From Cryoendolithus antarcticus (lineage: Eukaryota; Ascomycota; Dothideomycetes; Cladosporiales; Cladosporiaceae), in the NCBI GenBank assembly GCA_002077065.1, contig NAJO01000008.1:186001-250000 (forward strand): a stretch of DNA of 64,000 nt, given 5' to 3'. The notes beneath the pieces are model-generated. The model was not told the DNA's origin. It ran no database searches and saw only the letters and a list, made by a program, of their open reading frames with translations. Shown piece after piece: positions 9,703-22,085 of this stretch; within the stretch, counting starts at the first letter, position 1, and each line of letters opens with the position of its first letter. The translations under genes were made by a program, and so were the position numbers.

Positions 9703-12700
9703 CTAGAAAAGTGGCTGCACCGGCCCAGTCCCAGGCACATTGAAGTCTGGGAATGCGGGCCAGTTGCCAAGTCCAGCAGGATCACCTCCGATGCGCACCC
9801 AAGATGCATGCGATGGCACGTTGTTGGCGTCTAGCAGGAAGACCTGGAACCACGCTGGCGGGCACACGTTGGCGTTGGGCGGTGCTGTGACTGTACAGCT
9901 CGAGCCTGAGCTGCAGTCGACAGCCGGGAAGATTGTACGCTGACCCATGCTGTTACCGTGTGTGCTTGCCACGGCGCCGATGAGCGAAACGCGGTAAGAG
10001 CCCACGGCTCCGGTGCCGAACGCAGTGATGGAGATCGTGTGCGTGCTACCGTAAGCCCAGTCCAAGTCGGAGACAGTGAACGATGGGCGTGCACCGCCGT
10101 GCAGAATGTAAGGTGGTGTCCAGAGCTCGTTGCGGTACTCCTGAGGAGCGAAGGCGCGCACGTCTTCGGGGTCTGAGCCAGAGACTAGTACGCGACCGTC
10201 GTCCAGGAGAACGGCCTCGCTATGGTACAGGCGCGCGATAGTGGTGTTCGCCATCACCGTCATGCGCTGGTGGATCGGCTTTGATGGATCATATAGCACG
10301 GAATTCAAGTTCGGCTGCGTGGCAAGACCAAAGCCAGCGCGACCATATTGTGCGCCGTTGAGGATTAGGTAGGTCCCGTCGGGTAAAGCCACCATGTTCG
10401 ACATGACGCGCTTGGAAGGCATGCGCTCGATCGTCCAGGTTGCGTTGGGCTGATCTGGCGCCATTGTGATGCAGTTGTCGAGACCAATCTCCGCGTAAGG
10501 TGTTGAGCCACCGCAGACGATGACCGAGACGTCGTCAGTGTAAGGGGCATATTGCGGTAGAATCATCATGGTGCCTTCGAACGGGTATGTGCGGCCGCCA
10601 GCGTCGGTGTAGACTGCGCCTGGCATGTTCGGGAGGGTTCGTTGTGTTGCGAGTGTATTCGGATTCAGGATACGAGCCTCGTTGTAGTAACCCACGAAGA
10701 TGCCGCCAGATGGTAGGACCATGAGGAAAGGGTACAGGTTATTGGGATCAGTCCTGGCGAGGTAGTCGCAGTAAAGTGCCACACCGCTGGGCGATGGCAG
10801 AACCTCGAGACTGGGCACAGCAGCGCCGTTGGAGCCCTGCTCGCCACCCATGACCAAGATAGAACCGTTGGCCATTGTCATGGCACTAGGGTACCAGCGA
10901 CCTTCGAGCAGAGACACCTCATTCACGTTCTCCTGCCAGTCGTTCTTACCGGCGACACCTGGCGAGCCGTCTGGCCAATAGAGGCGGACACCGAAGGTAT
11001 CATCGTTAGCCCAACCACCAACGTTGATCTGTCGACCAGCGCGATCCGGAAGAGTCAGACTGGCTGAGCAGAACACGTCGCTCTTGACATGCATCGTTCG
11101 CCAGGTCGCGGAGTAGTTCCCGGCATCTTGAAGGGTGATGTCAAACTCGTACGCACCGGTAGCGTTGTTCGCAGGCGAGGTGCCAAACTTCTCCAGGTAC
11201 GTGACCTTGCCATTTCTTGCAGGTGCAGTGACCAGTGGAATTACCGGTCCGGAGTTCAAGAAGCTGTACAGACCAGCGTCGTTGCCTGTAGCGTAAGTCC
11301 AGCTGCCCAACGTGTCACCTTGCCAGGTGTAGTATGATAGCCGACTGCCGCCGCCGCAGTAGTAACCGCCGTTTTTGCCATTGTCCCCTGCACAGAGTGT
11401 AGAACACTCACTGTCAGGTCTGATCGTCGCACCAGCAGTGACAGGGTCTTGAATGTCACCACAGTAGCATTGCTCACCATATTCGGTGCCAGCAGCCATG
11501 TACCCGTACTTTGCGCACAGGTTCATGCAGTTGGTGTTGTTGTTAGTGCCAGCGAACACAATCTCGTACGAAAGCGAGCGCTTCCCGTCCACATCAGTCA
11601 AGCAGCCTTGGTATTGCCAGCTTCCTGGAAGTCCAGTCTTCTGAATGGTCGGCTGTGTGTAATTGTTCATTGTGCCGTTCGAGTAAATGCTGAGACGGCC
11701 ACCGGCACCGCACTTCTCGGCGCTGTTGCCACCACAATTCATGTTGCACTGGGTGTCAGCGACAAGGGTTGGAGCATTGCGAATGTAGTTGTCGCAGAAG
11801 CATTGCGTGGAGTACTCCATGCCAGCGATGGTGTAGCCTTGACCAGTACATTTGGCGATGCAGGACTCGACCGTCAAAGAAGAGTTGTCAGGTTGCTGGT
11901 ATCCGAGGCCACGTCCACCAGCCATGTTGTCGGTGAAGCATCCCTGGTACACGAACGGAAGAATGGCTGTTGCGTTGACAGAGCTTGAAGGCGTGGGCGT
12001 TGGAGTCGGGGTAGTCACAGGAGTGCCGCCTCCACCGCCAGCCGGAACAGATGTCGATGTCGTTGGCTGTGCGCCTGGTAGTCCAGTGGAATTATACTGA
12101 TATACATTGAGTCGACCAGGTCCACCGCAGTTTTCATTAGTGTTGCCCTTGCAAGCCATCGTACAGCCGGCGTTGCCGTCGGGAGCGGGCCCTCCACCAT
12201 TCAGAGCGCTATTGTCGCAGTAGCACCTTCGTAATGTCAGTATTGGGCTCAGAGCTGACGCAGAGATTAGATTTACGTACTCATTGGCATACTCAACACC
12301 AGAGTAGATGAACCCATTCTTAAGACAGGATGCCTGGCACTTCTCCACAGTCATGTCACCCAGACCATACTGGCCATTGTTAAGTGTGCGCGAGCCAGCA
12401 TTGTCGGTCCAGCAGCCAGCATTGTACCAGCCAGTCAACTGGAAGACGTTGAGTCCATTAGGTCCACCGCAGGTCTCGTTGCTGTTGCCGTTACAAGCCA
12501 TGCTGCATCGACCATCCGTCTGTACGGCAGCGTAAGTTGCGAGGCCACTATCGCAATAGCATTCCCCTGCAAAACTGTTAGCTGGGATCAGAGTCAAGAT
12601 AAATTGCATTTCTTACCGCCGTACTCGACGCCCGCATAAGCGAACCCAGCAGTGAAGCACGAAGCCGTGCATGCCTCAATTGTCATCGGCACCTGCAGAT

Positions 12701-13718
12701 ATTGCGTCTTCGTCAATGTACGAGATGCTTGTGAGTCATTGTAACATCCAAGCGCGCTCCAGCCCCCGGGAGGTGGAGGGACTGCCGATTGAGGCTTAAC
12801 GACAGGCTTTGCGCTGCCCTTTCCGTAGATGTTCATGCGATTGCCGGCGCCACAGAACTCCGATGCATTGCCGTTGCAGGGCATATTGCATTGGGTTAAG
12901 GTAGTATTGGCGGCGCTTGTGGCGACATAATTATCGCAATAGCACTCGCCTGTTCTGACATTAGCGGTCGATCAATCTAGCAATGTCTTCCGCGGCTTAC
13001 CAGCGTATTCAACTCCAGCAAGAGTGTATCCTGCACCGCTGCATGCTGCAGTACAGAGCTCCACAGTCATGTTGCTCGTGCCGCCCGACACCTGCACTCC
13101 ATTGGCCAAAGACTTCGTTGGACCATCAGCCCAGCATCCGTACGATGTCCATCCTGGAGGAGCTGGCGCAGTTGTCGGTCCTTGCGGCACGGGCTTGTTG
13201 GCGTAGTACACTGTTAGACGGTTCCCACCACCGCAGGCTTCGCTCGCGTTTCCGCTGCATCCCATGTTGCAGTCGGAGTCGGGCTGCAGTGTGGCTGGCG
13301 GGGCCAAAAGATTATCGCAATAGCACTCTACAAATCGTTAGCGCGCTGCACCTTATATATTGCCTGCAGCCGATAATACGCACCGTCCGAGTACTCGGTC
13401 CCCGCGTAGACATAGCCCTTATTCGAGCAGTAGCTGATGCACCAAGTTGCACTGTTTCCAGTCCCTGCTGTGTACGGGCCTGCAAGAGTCCGCGAGCCTT
13501 GCAGATCACTATACGCTGCGTCAGTCGCCTGATCATGCTATCTCGAGACCCTGCCTTCCCACTCACTTGTAGCATCCGGTATATGTCCAATTACTCGGTA
13601 GCACAGAGGCGGGTTGTAATGTGCTTTGTCGCGGAAGAATAGGTATCGAGAATGCATCAACGCAAAGCGAGTGTAGTATGGGCCCCAGCACCAATGACGA
13701 AAATACAGGCGGCACCAT
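9703..13718 (-). CDS. Six-WSC-domain copper radical oxidase (AA5, glyoxal-oxidase-like), secreted
   Basis: Six exons by my splice model: 13567-13718, 13384-13508, 13001-13327, 12617-12949, 12281-12566 and 9703-12226, giving 1248 residues in frame. A signal peptide (MVPPVFSSLVLGPIL...) is followed by six WSC modules with conserved Cys (ECYC, C-x-M-x-C-x-GN, CGG), a proline/threonine linker, then a galactose/glyoxal oxidase N domain and a C-terminal DUF1929 domain. By alignment from memory the radical-copper centre is complete: C794, Y955, Y1075-H1076 and H1164. The family oxidises aldehydes or alcohols to generate H2O2; WSC modules bind wall glycans, so wall-anchored peroxide production is a reasonable inference. 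The frame is open upstream only to a GTG, so the ATG at 13718 is used. Substrate is unknown. Confidence 0.9.
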
Positions 13719-15318
13719 CTTAACGAGAACTAAGGAAAATTGCAACACTGCAACACTGAACGAGCGGGAGTGGAAGTGTGCAAGTCAATGAGAGAACTGG
13801 AGGACGAAAAGCTATATCCAATGGAGTAGCGCAGTGGATAAGCAGTCAGCATTCAACGGCAGCCACAGGGCATACCGCATCCAGGTCAGAAGAGCCAGAC
13901 GCGTGTTGGCGAAAATTGCCCAGAGCTTGGGTCATCAGCCTCTCAAAGTGGACGCAGAGCCTCATGGAGGCGCACCTAGGCGTGATGCAGGGAGCTGGAC
14001 GGTTACGACGGTAGCCAGAAGGGTCTCTAGCGCTTCGCTATGTGGCCTGACCGCACAGAGTCGCGTGGTCGGCATGGCCGCTTGGACTAGAAGCCGACAC
14101 GAACGAATGTGTCTAGGTGTAGAGTTCAAGACAGCACGAGCCACGGGGCCGAACCCCAGAATGCGAGAGCCATATTCCCCGAGGCCTGTATTGTGGACGT
14201 TAGCTGTGCCGATCGAGCATTCCAGCTGTCTGATGAGAGTCAGCGGACAGCGAATAGCATGCAAGCAGTCAAGCCATCGAATGCATCCACGCTTGACATC
14301 TCCCAAAATACTCTCCAGCACACGCAGGATCCTCTATCAGTGATAGACGCAAAGCCAGATCTGCAGCAATATGGAAGAGACGAGCCACGCAGATTGCAAG
14401 GGCAGCATCGAGAACACGCCCGTACCGAATATCACACGCGGTCTAGATAGGCTTCCGTCCCGCACTGCTTGGCTAAATCTGGTAGCTGCAGCCCGTGCGG
14501 TGACAGGCCAGATGAACGATAGCGGAAAGCAGTTTAGATTAGAGGCTTGAACCTTGCCAACCCTTTGTGCGCCATGGCAGCGCTGATCCCTGACCCAAGG
14601 TGGAGTTTGACCTCAGGCGTTCATCCAGATCTGGAGGTGCTATCTCGAAAAGGCGAATGTGGCGGATCTTGTAACGTCGCGGAGTCGGCTTCGCTGGCGC
14701 CCTCGTCGAGAAGATGTGGCTGCCGTTATGGAGATTTGTTCACGGTGTACCCGCGGGTTGGGGACTCGACGATTCTCCACACACGTATCAGAATGCCGCC
14801 ACGCAATCTGTGTAGGCGAGGACGAGTACGATCGAAGTGATGGGATTCTGTTCACCGCGGTGCATTATTTACAATGCTGCACGTACTGCATGTAGCAGTA
14901 TTATTGGATGGTGGCGACAAGCAGGCCACGCCTGCAGATGTTGTGCATAGCAATCTATTCGACAGGAGAATTGCATGAAGCAGGTATGCGGACCCAGGTG
15001 CATTTGCAGATAGGCGGGCATGTCTCGGTAGTACAGTACAACAGTCCCCCCCTGCAGGTATGCATGCCGCTAAACTTGGACGTGAGATGGCACACGACAC
15101 CTTTCGCTGGAATCTTTCGTCGAAGCAGAAATGATTCACGCAAGTAGAGTGGAAGGTCGAGCAGCGGTGGAGATTGATATGTATTCTTACAGCACCAAGG
15201 AAATGGTGCTCAGGTCTATGTCCAGTCATTACCTCCGCAGGCAAATCTGCCCAGAACGCCGCCCATGTGTATCTCCCAGTGTCCCGTGTATCGCCCGTAA
15301 CAGGAAGCCGCCCCATGT
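13719..15318. other. Intergenic region, nothing recognised
   Basis: About 1.6 kb between two minus-strand genes. It must contain the WSC-oxidase promoter at its left end and the GH16 3' UTR at its right end. Short open frames show no domain, signal or splice support; no tRNA-like box pair was found. Confidence 0.45.
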
Positions 15319-16814
15319 CTAGCAAGCACCATGCGTGGACATCTTCACGCTCTTGACAGTCATGCCTCTCTCGTCACCCTCGCCCCAAGACGGCAGCCAT
15401 AGCTGCTTCGCATCCCAGAACGACTTCGGCGCTGTCAAACTGCCATCACCCCACGGCTTGTTACCCACACCGTCCTTAAAGAACCCATTCGTTCCACCGA
15501 CGGCGACGTTTAGAATGAGGTAAAACTTCTGATCGAAGGGGGTGTTGCGCTGGCCGGTCTGCGACCAAGGGTCGAAGAGGGCAGACTGGTTGGCAATGTA
15601 CTCTCCGAACTTGCCCCGATTCTACATTGTGTTGGCGCCAGTGGCGAACTTGATGTAGAAGGTTTGCTGTCGTGTTGTCAGTATGTCATGCCGCATATGG
15701 CGGAACGAGTCAGGCGACTTACCAACAGCTGATTGTCAATGTACATGAACAAATAGTCCGGAGTCCACTCAAGGCCGTAGGTATGAAAGGCTTGCGAGTA
15801 GTCCGCACGACGAAGGTTGTGCTTGCCGCTCGTGCGCCAGAAGGCGTCAGTGGAAGTCGAAGGACCCCAGTGCATAGCTGAGATGATGGAGTTCCGGCCG
15901 TCAGTATAGTTCAAAGGGCTGTTGCCTCGGCTTTCTGCAATATCGATTTCACCACTCTGTGGCCATGGCCCGTAGATATCATCCTCGGGCATCATCCAGA
16001 TCGCGGGCCAGAGCCAATCGCCCTTGGGCATCTTGGCGACGACCTCTACCTTACCGTACTGAATGCTCTTCTTTCCCTTGGTAGTCATGCGAGCACTTCG
16101 TACAGGGTTGATGATGTCGCCGGTGGTCTTGTTGCTGTAGATAGAGCACATGGTATAGTCGGTCGAGGTGCACGTCTTTGCAGTCGTGAGATTGAGGGTG
16201 TAGCCGTCGTAGAGCTGCTCCGGTGTGATGTCGGTACTCTCAGTAGTCAGCGTGGGGACAATGTGCAATCCCTCGGCGTCGGTGTACGCATTCTTTGGGT
16301 CGTCGGTCGTCCAGTCGAAAGCACCTGTGCCGAAGCCTCCTCGTTGGATCTCAAAGCTCCATGCCGAGTTGTCGATGCTGTGAAAGTCGTCCTCCCAAAT
16401 AGGGCAGAAAGTGCCAGTGGACACGCTCATGTACTCCAAGGCGCAAACAGCACCGCCAGCTACGATACCAACACCAATGCCAATCCAGAAGATGATTCGC
16501 TCCCAGCGCTTGCGCTTGAAGTTTGGGTCATCCTTTCCTTGGAGCCATGGCTTCTCGTCATACTCACCGTCCTTCAGACGGGCGCTCTGAAACTTCCGCC
16601 TCCGAGGAACATATGCTTCTATAGTCATGTTAGATTTGAGCGGCTGTCTTCCGCTCCGCTGGCTCTACTCACTTGTCTGAACGTTGGGAAAGTAGCCAGA
16701 GTAGTCTGACTTCTCCTGTGTGGGTGCAGCACTCAGAGCTGGTGTTGCGAACGGGTTGTGTTTAGCGTTTCTCGTCGAGTGCATCGACGTCCGCGCGGAT
16801 GCGTCGGCCGACAT
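15319..16814 (-). CDS. GH16 beta-glucanase/transglycosylase-like membrane protein with in-frame stop
   Basis: Three exons: 16673-16814, 15723-16618 and 15319-15666; the chain has 462 codons. After a cytosolic basic stretch there is one membrane anchor (IIFWIGIGVGIVAGGAVCALEY), then a GH16 jelly-roll domain with the catalytic signature EIDIAE (E271, D273, E276). Exon 3 continues the family sequence to a natural stop at 15319-15321, but codon 361 is TAG (15624-15622), where a Trp-like position is expected before NRGKFGEY. With the plain acceptor the product stops at 360 residues, losing about 100 C-terminal residues of the fold. Splicing to that TAG as acceptor would restore an in-frame product lacking 15 codons. 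It could be a young pseudogene, a sequencing error or an alternatively spliced gene. Family enzymes act on beta-1,3-glucans; substrate here is not determined. Confidence 0.82.
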
Positions 16815-18618
16815 GATGGGAGATGAAGCCTGTACTCCAGATGTAGTAGAGCGTCGTCAAGCGAGTTAGTATTTTGGAAGGTAGAAGCAGAAAGTGTGGC
16901 AGAATGCGGTGCAGAATAACGAGCGTGATAGAGGACTTCAGAGAACGTGGAAGACTTCAATAGGGATCAACATGCTCTCTTCCAAACTTTCCCAGCAAGC
17001 TCCCAATGGACGAGTCCCAGCCGTTCTGATAAGTAGACTTCCTGATAGACCTACCGAAAGCGCAGGTCCCGAACGCCCATATCGTAGATCATCCATGCTC
17101 GCGTGAAGAGGCGTGCGTCTCGCGTGCTTAGGACGGTCTGTGCCGTTGGCCATTATCGCTGTGGACCGCAAATAGTGCAACGCTCTCTCCACTGGAAGTC
17201 TCCCGTCTCCTGGTAGCCCCACAACGGCGCTGGTCGAGGCAAACGTGATAGCACTCTCCTTCAGCGCTAGGTTCGAAAGTAACGTGGGAGGCAAGGTGGC
17301 CCGTGATGCCATAGAAAGTGCGGGAGAGTACCAGGAACGCTGCAGAAAGCTAATTTAGAGTACAGCAAAGCGCAGCTGGTGACAGAGCTAAACTCGTTGG
17401 GGATGCCGCCGACTTGTCGCTCCACCCTTGTTTGGCACATGGGAGTTCGTATCGGGCCTAGTGCCACTGCATGGACGTCCCGTCATCTAACCTCGCCCAC
17501 GCGACTCACGCGATCCACGATAACGCAAATCCATCAGACTGGAGACGAGCGCAACAGCAATACATCTTCCCGCGCGGAGGGTACGCTGTGTGGCAGGCGA
17601 TCGTCAGGGTGATCTCCATGGCGGTGAGCTCATCAGACGCTTGCACAGAGTACCATGTCAAGATCACGGCACACGCCGATGTCACTGCAACTTCACCCTT
17701 GCAGTGCGGCGCCATAGCTCCAAAGTCAGAGGTCTGGAGATGAGAGCCCTACGAGAACGGTCATAGGCCTCCCGCGCTACGAAGTACGAAGCGCCGCCTG
17801 CGTGAGTGGAGCATCATGGTAAAGTTACGCTGGTGTACGGGTGCCTTTCTGTTCCCTTCGCCAGTGTGACGGTTGAGTCGATGGGCTGCTGTAGCGCCTG
17901 GCAATCCTGGCCCAGCGCAATGCAAGAAGTATTGGGTGCTTGGCAGCATCTTCTGCGATAGCTGGCCATTGATATGAGTGGATCTTCAGCTTGCCTTGAG
18001 TCTCTCAAGCCTGACGAGACCCCTGTCTTCGGCCAAACACAGTGAACTATATCTGGATCTTGATGTGTCCTATCTGTCAACGCATCACATACGTCCCGCA
18101 GGTGCGTCTCGACCACTCGGCGGCATATCTCTTGCCTGGCAAGAGTCGGGAACTCTAGATTGAGGCGCCGTAGCGCCGAAGATTTGTGGCTTGCTCTGTC
18201 ACCGAGTTGGGACGGTTGACTACCAGCGTCCGTCCGAAAGAACAGGCCTTACCGCTATGAGCACGAGGTCATAGCTTCGCGGCGCTCACTTGGGTTTCCC
18301 AAACGTCGGTAGGCACGTTGCATGCGAGCTCTATCGCCACGTGCGGCAGGTAATCGGTGTTTTGTCAAGATATATCGCGTGGTCACGTCTTCCGTACTCC
18401 ATGGTCTAGCCAGCCATTCGCTTGTGTGCTCAGTACTCTAGATCCCCCTACAAGCACGAGCCAGTACCGTTCTATTGTATCGGCTGGATCTGCTCATTCT
18501 CGGATAAGAATCCATCTCTCGACAACATCTTGTCATTACAGTCGCTTCCTGACCTCTCCAACTACTCTACCATCGCTCGACGCCCCTACGCAGTAGCCTT
18601 CTCACAGCAACTGCCGTG
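16815..18618. other. Divergent intergenic region, nothing recognised
   Basis: 1.8 kb between the GH16 gene (-) and the GT2 gene (+), so it carries both promoters. A pyrimidine-rich stretch precedes the GT2 start. No supported coding or RNA gene was seen. Confidence 0.45.
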
Positions 18619-21541
18619 ATGGCGCAACCAGACTATCTTGACTTCGACTTCCCGGGCGACGGCGATGCCCACCATCTCACACAGCTAAAGAAGGCACACC
18701 ACAAGAGCAGTCGAGCTTCGAGTGTCAACTCGGCCGATGTGCGCAACGGCCGCCATGGTGTCATGGCAAAGTGTTGGTCTACATAGCTATGATGTGGCAC
18801 TGTTCCTACCTAACGCGCCACAGATCTCTACAAACAAGTCGCCAGCAACCAATGGCTCGAGCCTCCGCAGGATGAAGATGGAAATCCAGTGCCTGAGTAT
18901 GTCGCAACTCGTGGTGTTGTCATGCAACGAGAAGACTCCAGCTTTGTCACGTACCCTCACACGCTCAATGAGGATGTCGTCAAAGCAGTCCTCAAACTCG
19001 ATGTTCCAATCGCCTTCACAATGTCATCTGAGGTCACATCAGCGTTGTTAGCTCAGGTTACTCCCGAGCAAACACAACTCGGAGATCCTCGGTCAGGAAT
19101 CGTACTTCCCATCGTCGACTCAGTCAACCTCATCGCATCTGGCAGCGCGACGATCGCACGCGAGAACTTCATATGTCTCTGCCGAGACGAGCAATTCGTA
19201 CTGGTGTGGGGTGACACTGTAGAGAACATCATGGCTCAGGGCACAGATATCGAGACTTGGCTTGTCGGCCTCGTAAGTCGCTTGTCGTGGACCTTACCAA
19301 TGGCCATAGCTAACCAGTCACAGGTTTGGGGCACGCAAGTCCAGCCTACGCAAGGTCTCTCACCACGACAAAGCACATTTGGTCTTCGCACCGCGGCGTC
19401 ATCGCAACCGCCCATGATGCCTGCCAACAGCCCAATGACTGGTTTCATGCCAGGTATGGTACTCGACGAGAAGCAGATGAAGAGCTTCGACGTGATCCAA
19501 ACTGCCATTGCGAGAGAAGAGGAGGGTGATAAAGCATTCGATCTGGAGCGAGATGGAGCCGAAGCACCCCCCCGACCATTCTTGCTGTGGCACGCTGGCT
19601 GTATCGCACTTGCCATGGTCCTCGTAGTACTGGTCGAGTTCGCCTGTGTCGCCAAATTGCTCACTGAGGTGCGACTGGACGGCAGCTACATCCGCTTCGG
19701 TCTCCTACTGACTGTTCCAATGTTCGCCGCCTTCGCGCTGTTCTTCATGATTGTCATCACTGGGTCGCTCTTCCAGCTCTTCGGCCCTCTCGCTGCAGTC
19801 CAGGAGAACTCCTGCTTCTACTCGGCCAAGGCACCAAAGGTCGGCCGGTATACAGACTACGAACTCCCCCACGTCACCATCCAGATGCCCGTCTACAAGG
19901 AGGGCTTGAAGGGTGTCATCATGCCCACTATTGAGTCTTGCATGGCTGCTGTCCGCCACTACGAATCTCGCGGCGGCACTGCATCGATCTACATCAACGA
20001 CGACGGCATGCAGCTTGTCAAACCAGAGCTTGCAGAGGCACGGCAGGCGTACTATGAGCTCAACAACATCGGTTGGTGCTCCCGTCCCGGCCACAACACC
20101 AATGAGGAGAAGGGCGAGATCTTCATCCGCGCTGGTAAATTCAAGAAAGCCTCCAACATGAACTACTGCCTCGATTTCTCCGGTCGCGTCGAAGATCTGT
20201 GGCTCAACCTGATCGACGAGGCATGCAACAAGCGCGGCTGCTCCCAAGAGGAGCTCAGCATCGAGGAGGAAGAAGAGCTTTATGATCAAGCGCGTGAAGC
20301 CATGCTCGAGAAGGACGGCGGTCGCACTTGGGCCGCTGGCAACGTCCGCATGGGCGAGGTCATCCTTATCATCGACTCCGACACTCGTGTCCCCGAAGAC
20401 TGCCTCCTCTACGGCGCCCTCGAGATGCACGAGTCGCCCGAAATCGCTCTACTGCAACACGCCTCCGGCATCCTGCAAGTCGTCAACAACGTCTTCGAGA
20501 ACGGCATCACCTATTTCACGAACTTGATCTACACCTCCATTCAGTTCGCTGTCGGCTCCGGTGATTGCGCGCCCTTCGTCGGTCACAACACATTCGTCCG
20601 TTGGAAAGCCATCCAGTCCATCTCATGGGAGGAGGACGGCCGCACACTCTTCTGGTCCGAGTCTCACGTGTCTGAGGACTTCGATGTCTCTCTCCGCCTG
20701 CAAATGAACGGCTTCCTCGTCCGCCTTGCCACATACCACAACGGCGGCTTCAAGGAGGGTGTATCTCTCACTGTCTATGACGAGTTGGCTCGCTGGGAGA
20801 AGTACGCCTACGGTTGCAACGAGCTCGTGTTCCATCCCTTCCGCTACTGGTTCACCAAGGGCCCCATTACGCCGCTCTTCCGCAAGTTCTTGTGGAGCAA
20901 CATCAAGATCACCAGCAAAGTCACTATTATCGCCTACATCTTCACGTACTACGCCATTGCCTCCGCCATCCCGCTCACCCTCGGCAACTACCTCATTGTC
21001 GGTCTCTTCGCCGATGAAGTCGACCAGTTCTACATCTCGTCCTGGAAGATTTTCGTCGGTATGGCTGTTGTCTTCAACTTCCTCTCGCCCATCGCATACG
21101 CTATGTTGCGTCACAGACTCGGCCAGAAGACGTTCTTCATCTGCTTGTGGGAGACTATCAAGTGGACTCCTATGGTAAGCCCCACTTCTTTCATCAAACC
21201 CTCTAAACCCCGCTAACTCTCCCTTCCAGTTCGTCCTCTTCTTCGGCGGTCTTTCCTTCCACATGTGCAAAGCCCTCCTCTGCCACTCCTGCAGCATCAA
21301 CATGGAGTGGACCACCACAGCCAAGGAACTCGAAGCCTCCGGGTTCCGCATCGGTCTCGACCGCATCGTCCGCGACTTCAAGTACATGTACGCGTTCCTC
21401 ATACCCGTCATTGGCGGTATGATCTACCTGGCATGCTTCGCGCCCTTGGGCTGGGAGATCACGGATTTCTCTGCTATCCTGCCGTTGGCCAACCAGGTCG
21501 GTTGCCACGCGCTTCTACCTTTCGCACTTGGGTTGTTCTAG
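18619..21541 (+). CDS. Fungal type-2 (GT2) membrane glycosyltransferase, hyphal-growth type
   Basis: Four exons: 18619-18757, 18824-19272, 19324-21174 and 21230-21541, giving 916 residues. Two membrane helices precede the catalytic domain and about four to five follow it. Catalytic signatures of processive GT2 enzymes are visible: DDG at 422-424, DSD at 547-549 (DSDTRVPEDC), E647-D648 (SEDFDVSL), and an RWEKYAYG segment in place of the Q/RxxRW box. It is distinct from chitin synthases and matches the conserved fungal GT2 class described in Zymoseptoria and Fusarium, needed for hyphal growth on solid surfaces; the sugar product is unknown. The first intron uses a weaker donor (GTGTCA) but is required by frame and ends at a good branch site plus CAG. 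The 51 bp second intron has no stop. Confidence 0.88.
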
Positions 21542-22085
21542 ACGGGAGGGGCTGGGGGAGTTTTGGTAGATCTGGGAGTGTAATAGAGGGGAGGATGAAT
21601 ATACCTGTGTTCGATGTGGCTTTTACTGGCGCTATCTGTGGGGTTGGCGGAGTTACTTGCGTGGGTCTACGCAGCACATAGACATATTTGCACGAATACA
21701 TATCTACTTTATCCAACATTGCGTCAAATCCCACTATATCCGCGGGCGATCCTGATGTTGACCGCAGCGGCGTAATCCTCTTGATCGTGGTCGCTGCTTC
21801 CGGCGCGGTTTGAGAGACGGCATAGCCTCGAGGCTGCGTTCTGCCGTTGCTCTCACGTACTCCTGCTTGACACGACGTGAGCGTCCAGGAGAATGAGAAG
21901 CTCGTCAGATCATGTTGCCCACTTGTGATTCCATGTTCACACCACGGTCCCAGCAAGCACTCCGACCAGCTCGTGGCTGGATTGCTCGGCGGTGCACTCG
22001 GGCTACCGCCTGTGGGCTCTCCGACTTATCACGCTCCGGGGATCCTCTTGTGCTGTTGATGATTGAACACCAATATTGCTGTGCC
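21542..22085. other. Convergent intergenic region
   Basis: Between the 3' ends of the GT2 (+) and RBR ligase (-) genes. It probably holds only 3' UTRs; no gene or repeat was recognised. Confidence 0.45.

Noticed and set aside
13719..13748. Ten-codon extension of the WSC-oxidase signal peptide
   Set aside because: It would need a GTG start; the ATG at 13718 gives a normal signal peptide.
14130..14160. GGGGTTCGGCCCC palindrome as a tRNA T arm
   Set aside because: The loop lacks the invariant A and no cloverleaf fits around it.
19705..20430. Long antisense frame opposite the GT2 catalytic domain
   Set aside because: It mirrors the codon bias of the real gene and has no recognisable protein features.
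9703..21541. Wall-enzyme gene cluster (WSC-oxidase, GH16, GT2) as a co-regulated system
   Set aside because: The genes are 1.6-1.8 kb apart, on different strands, and share no visible promoter motif; nearness alone is weak evidence.
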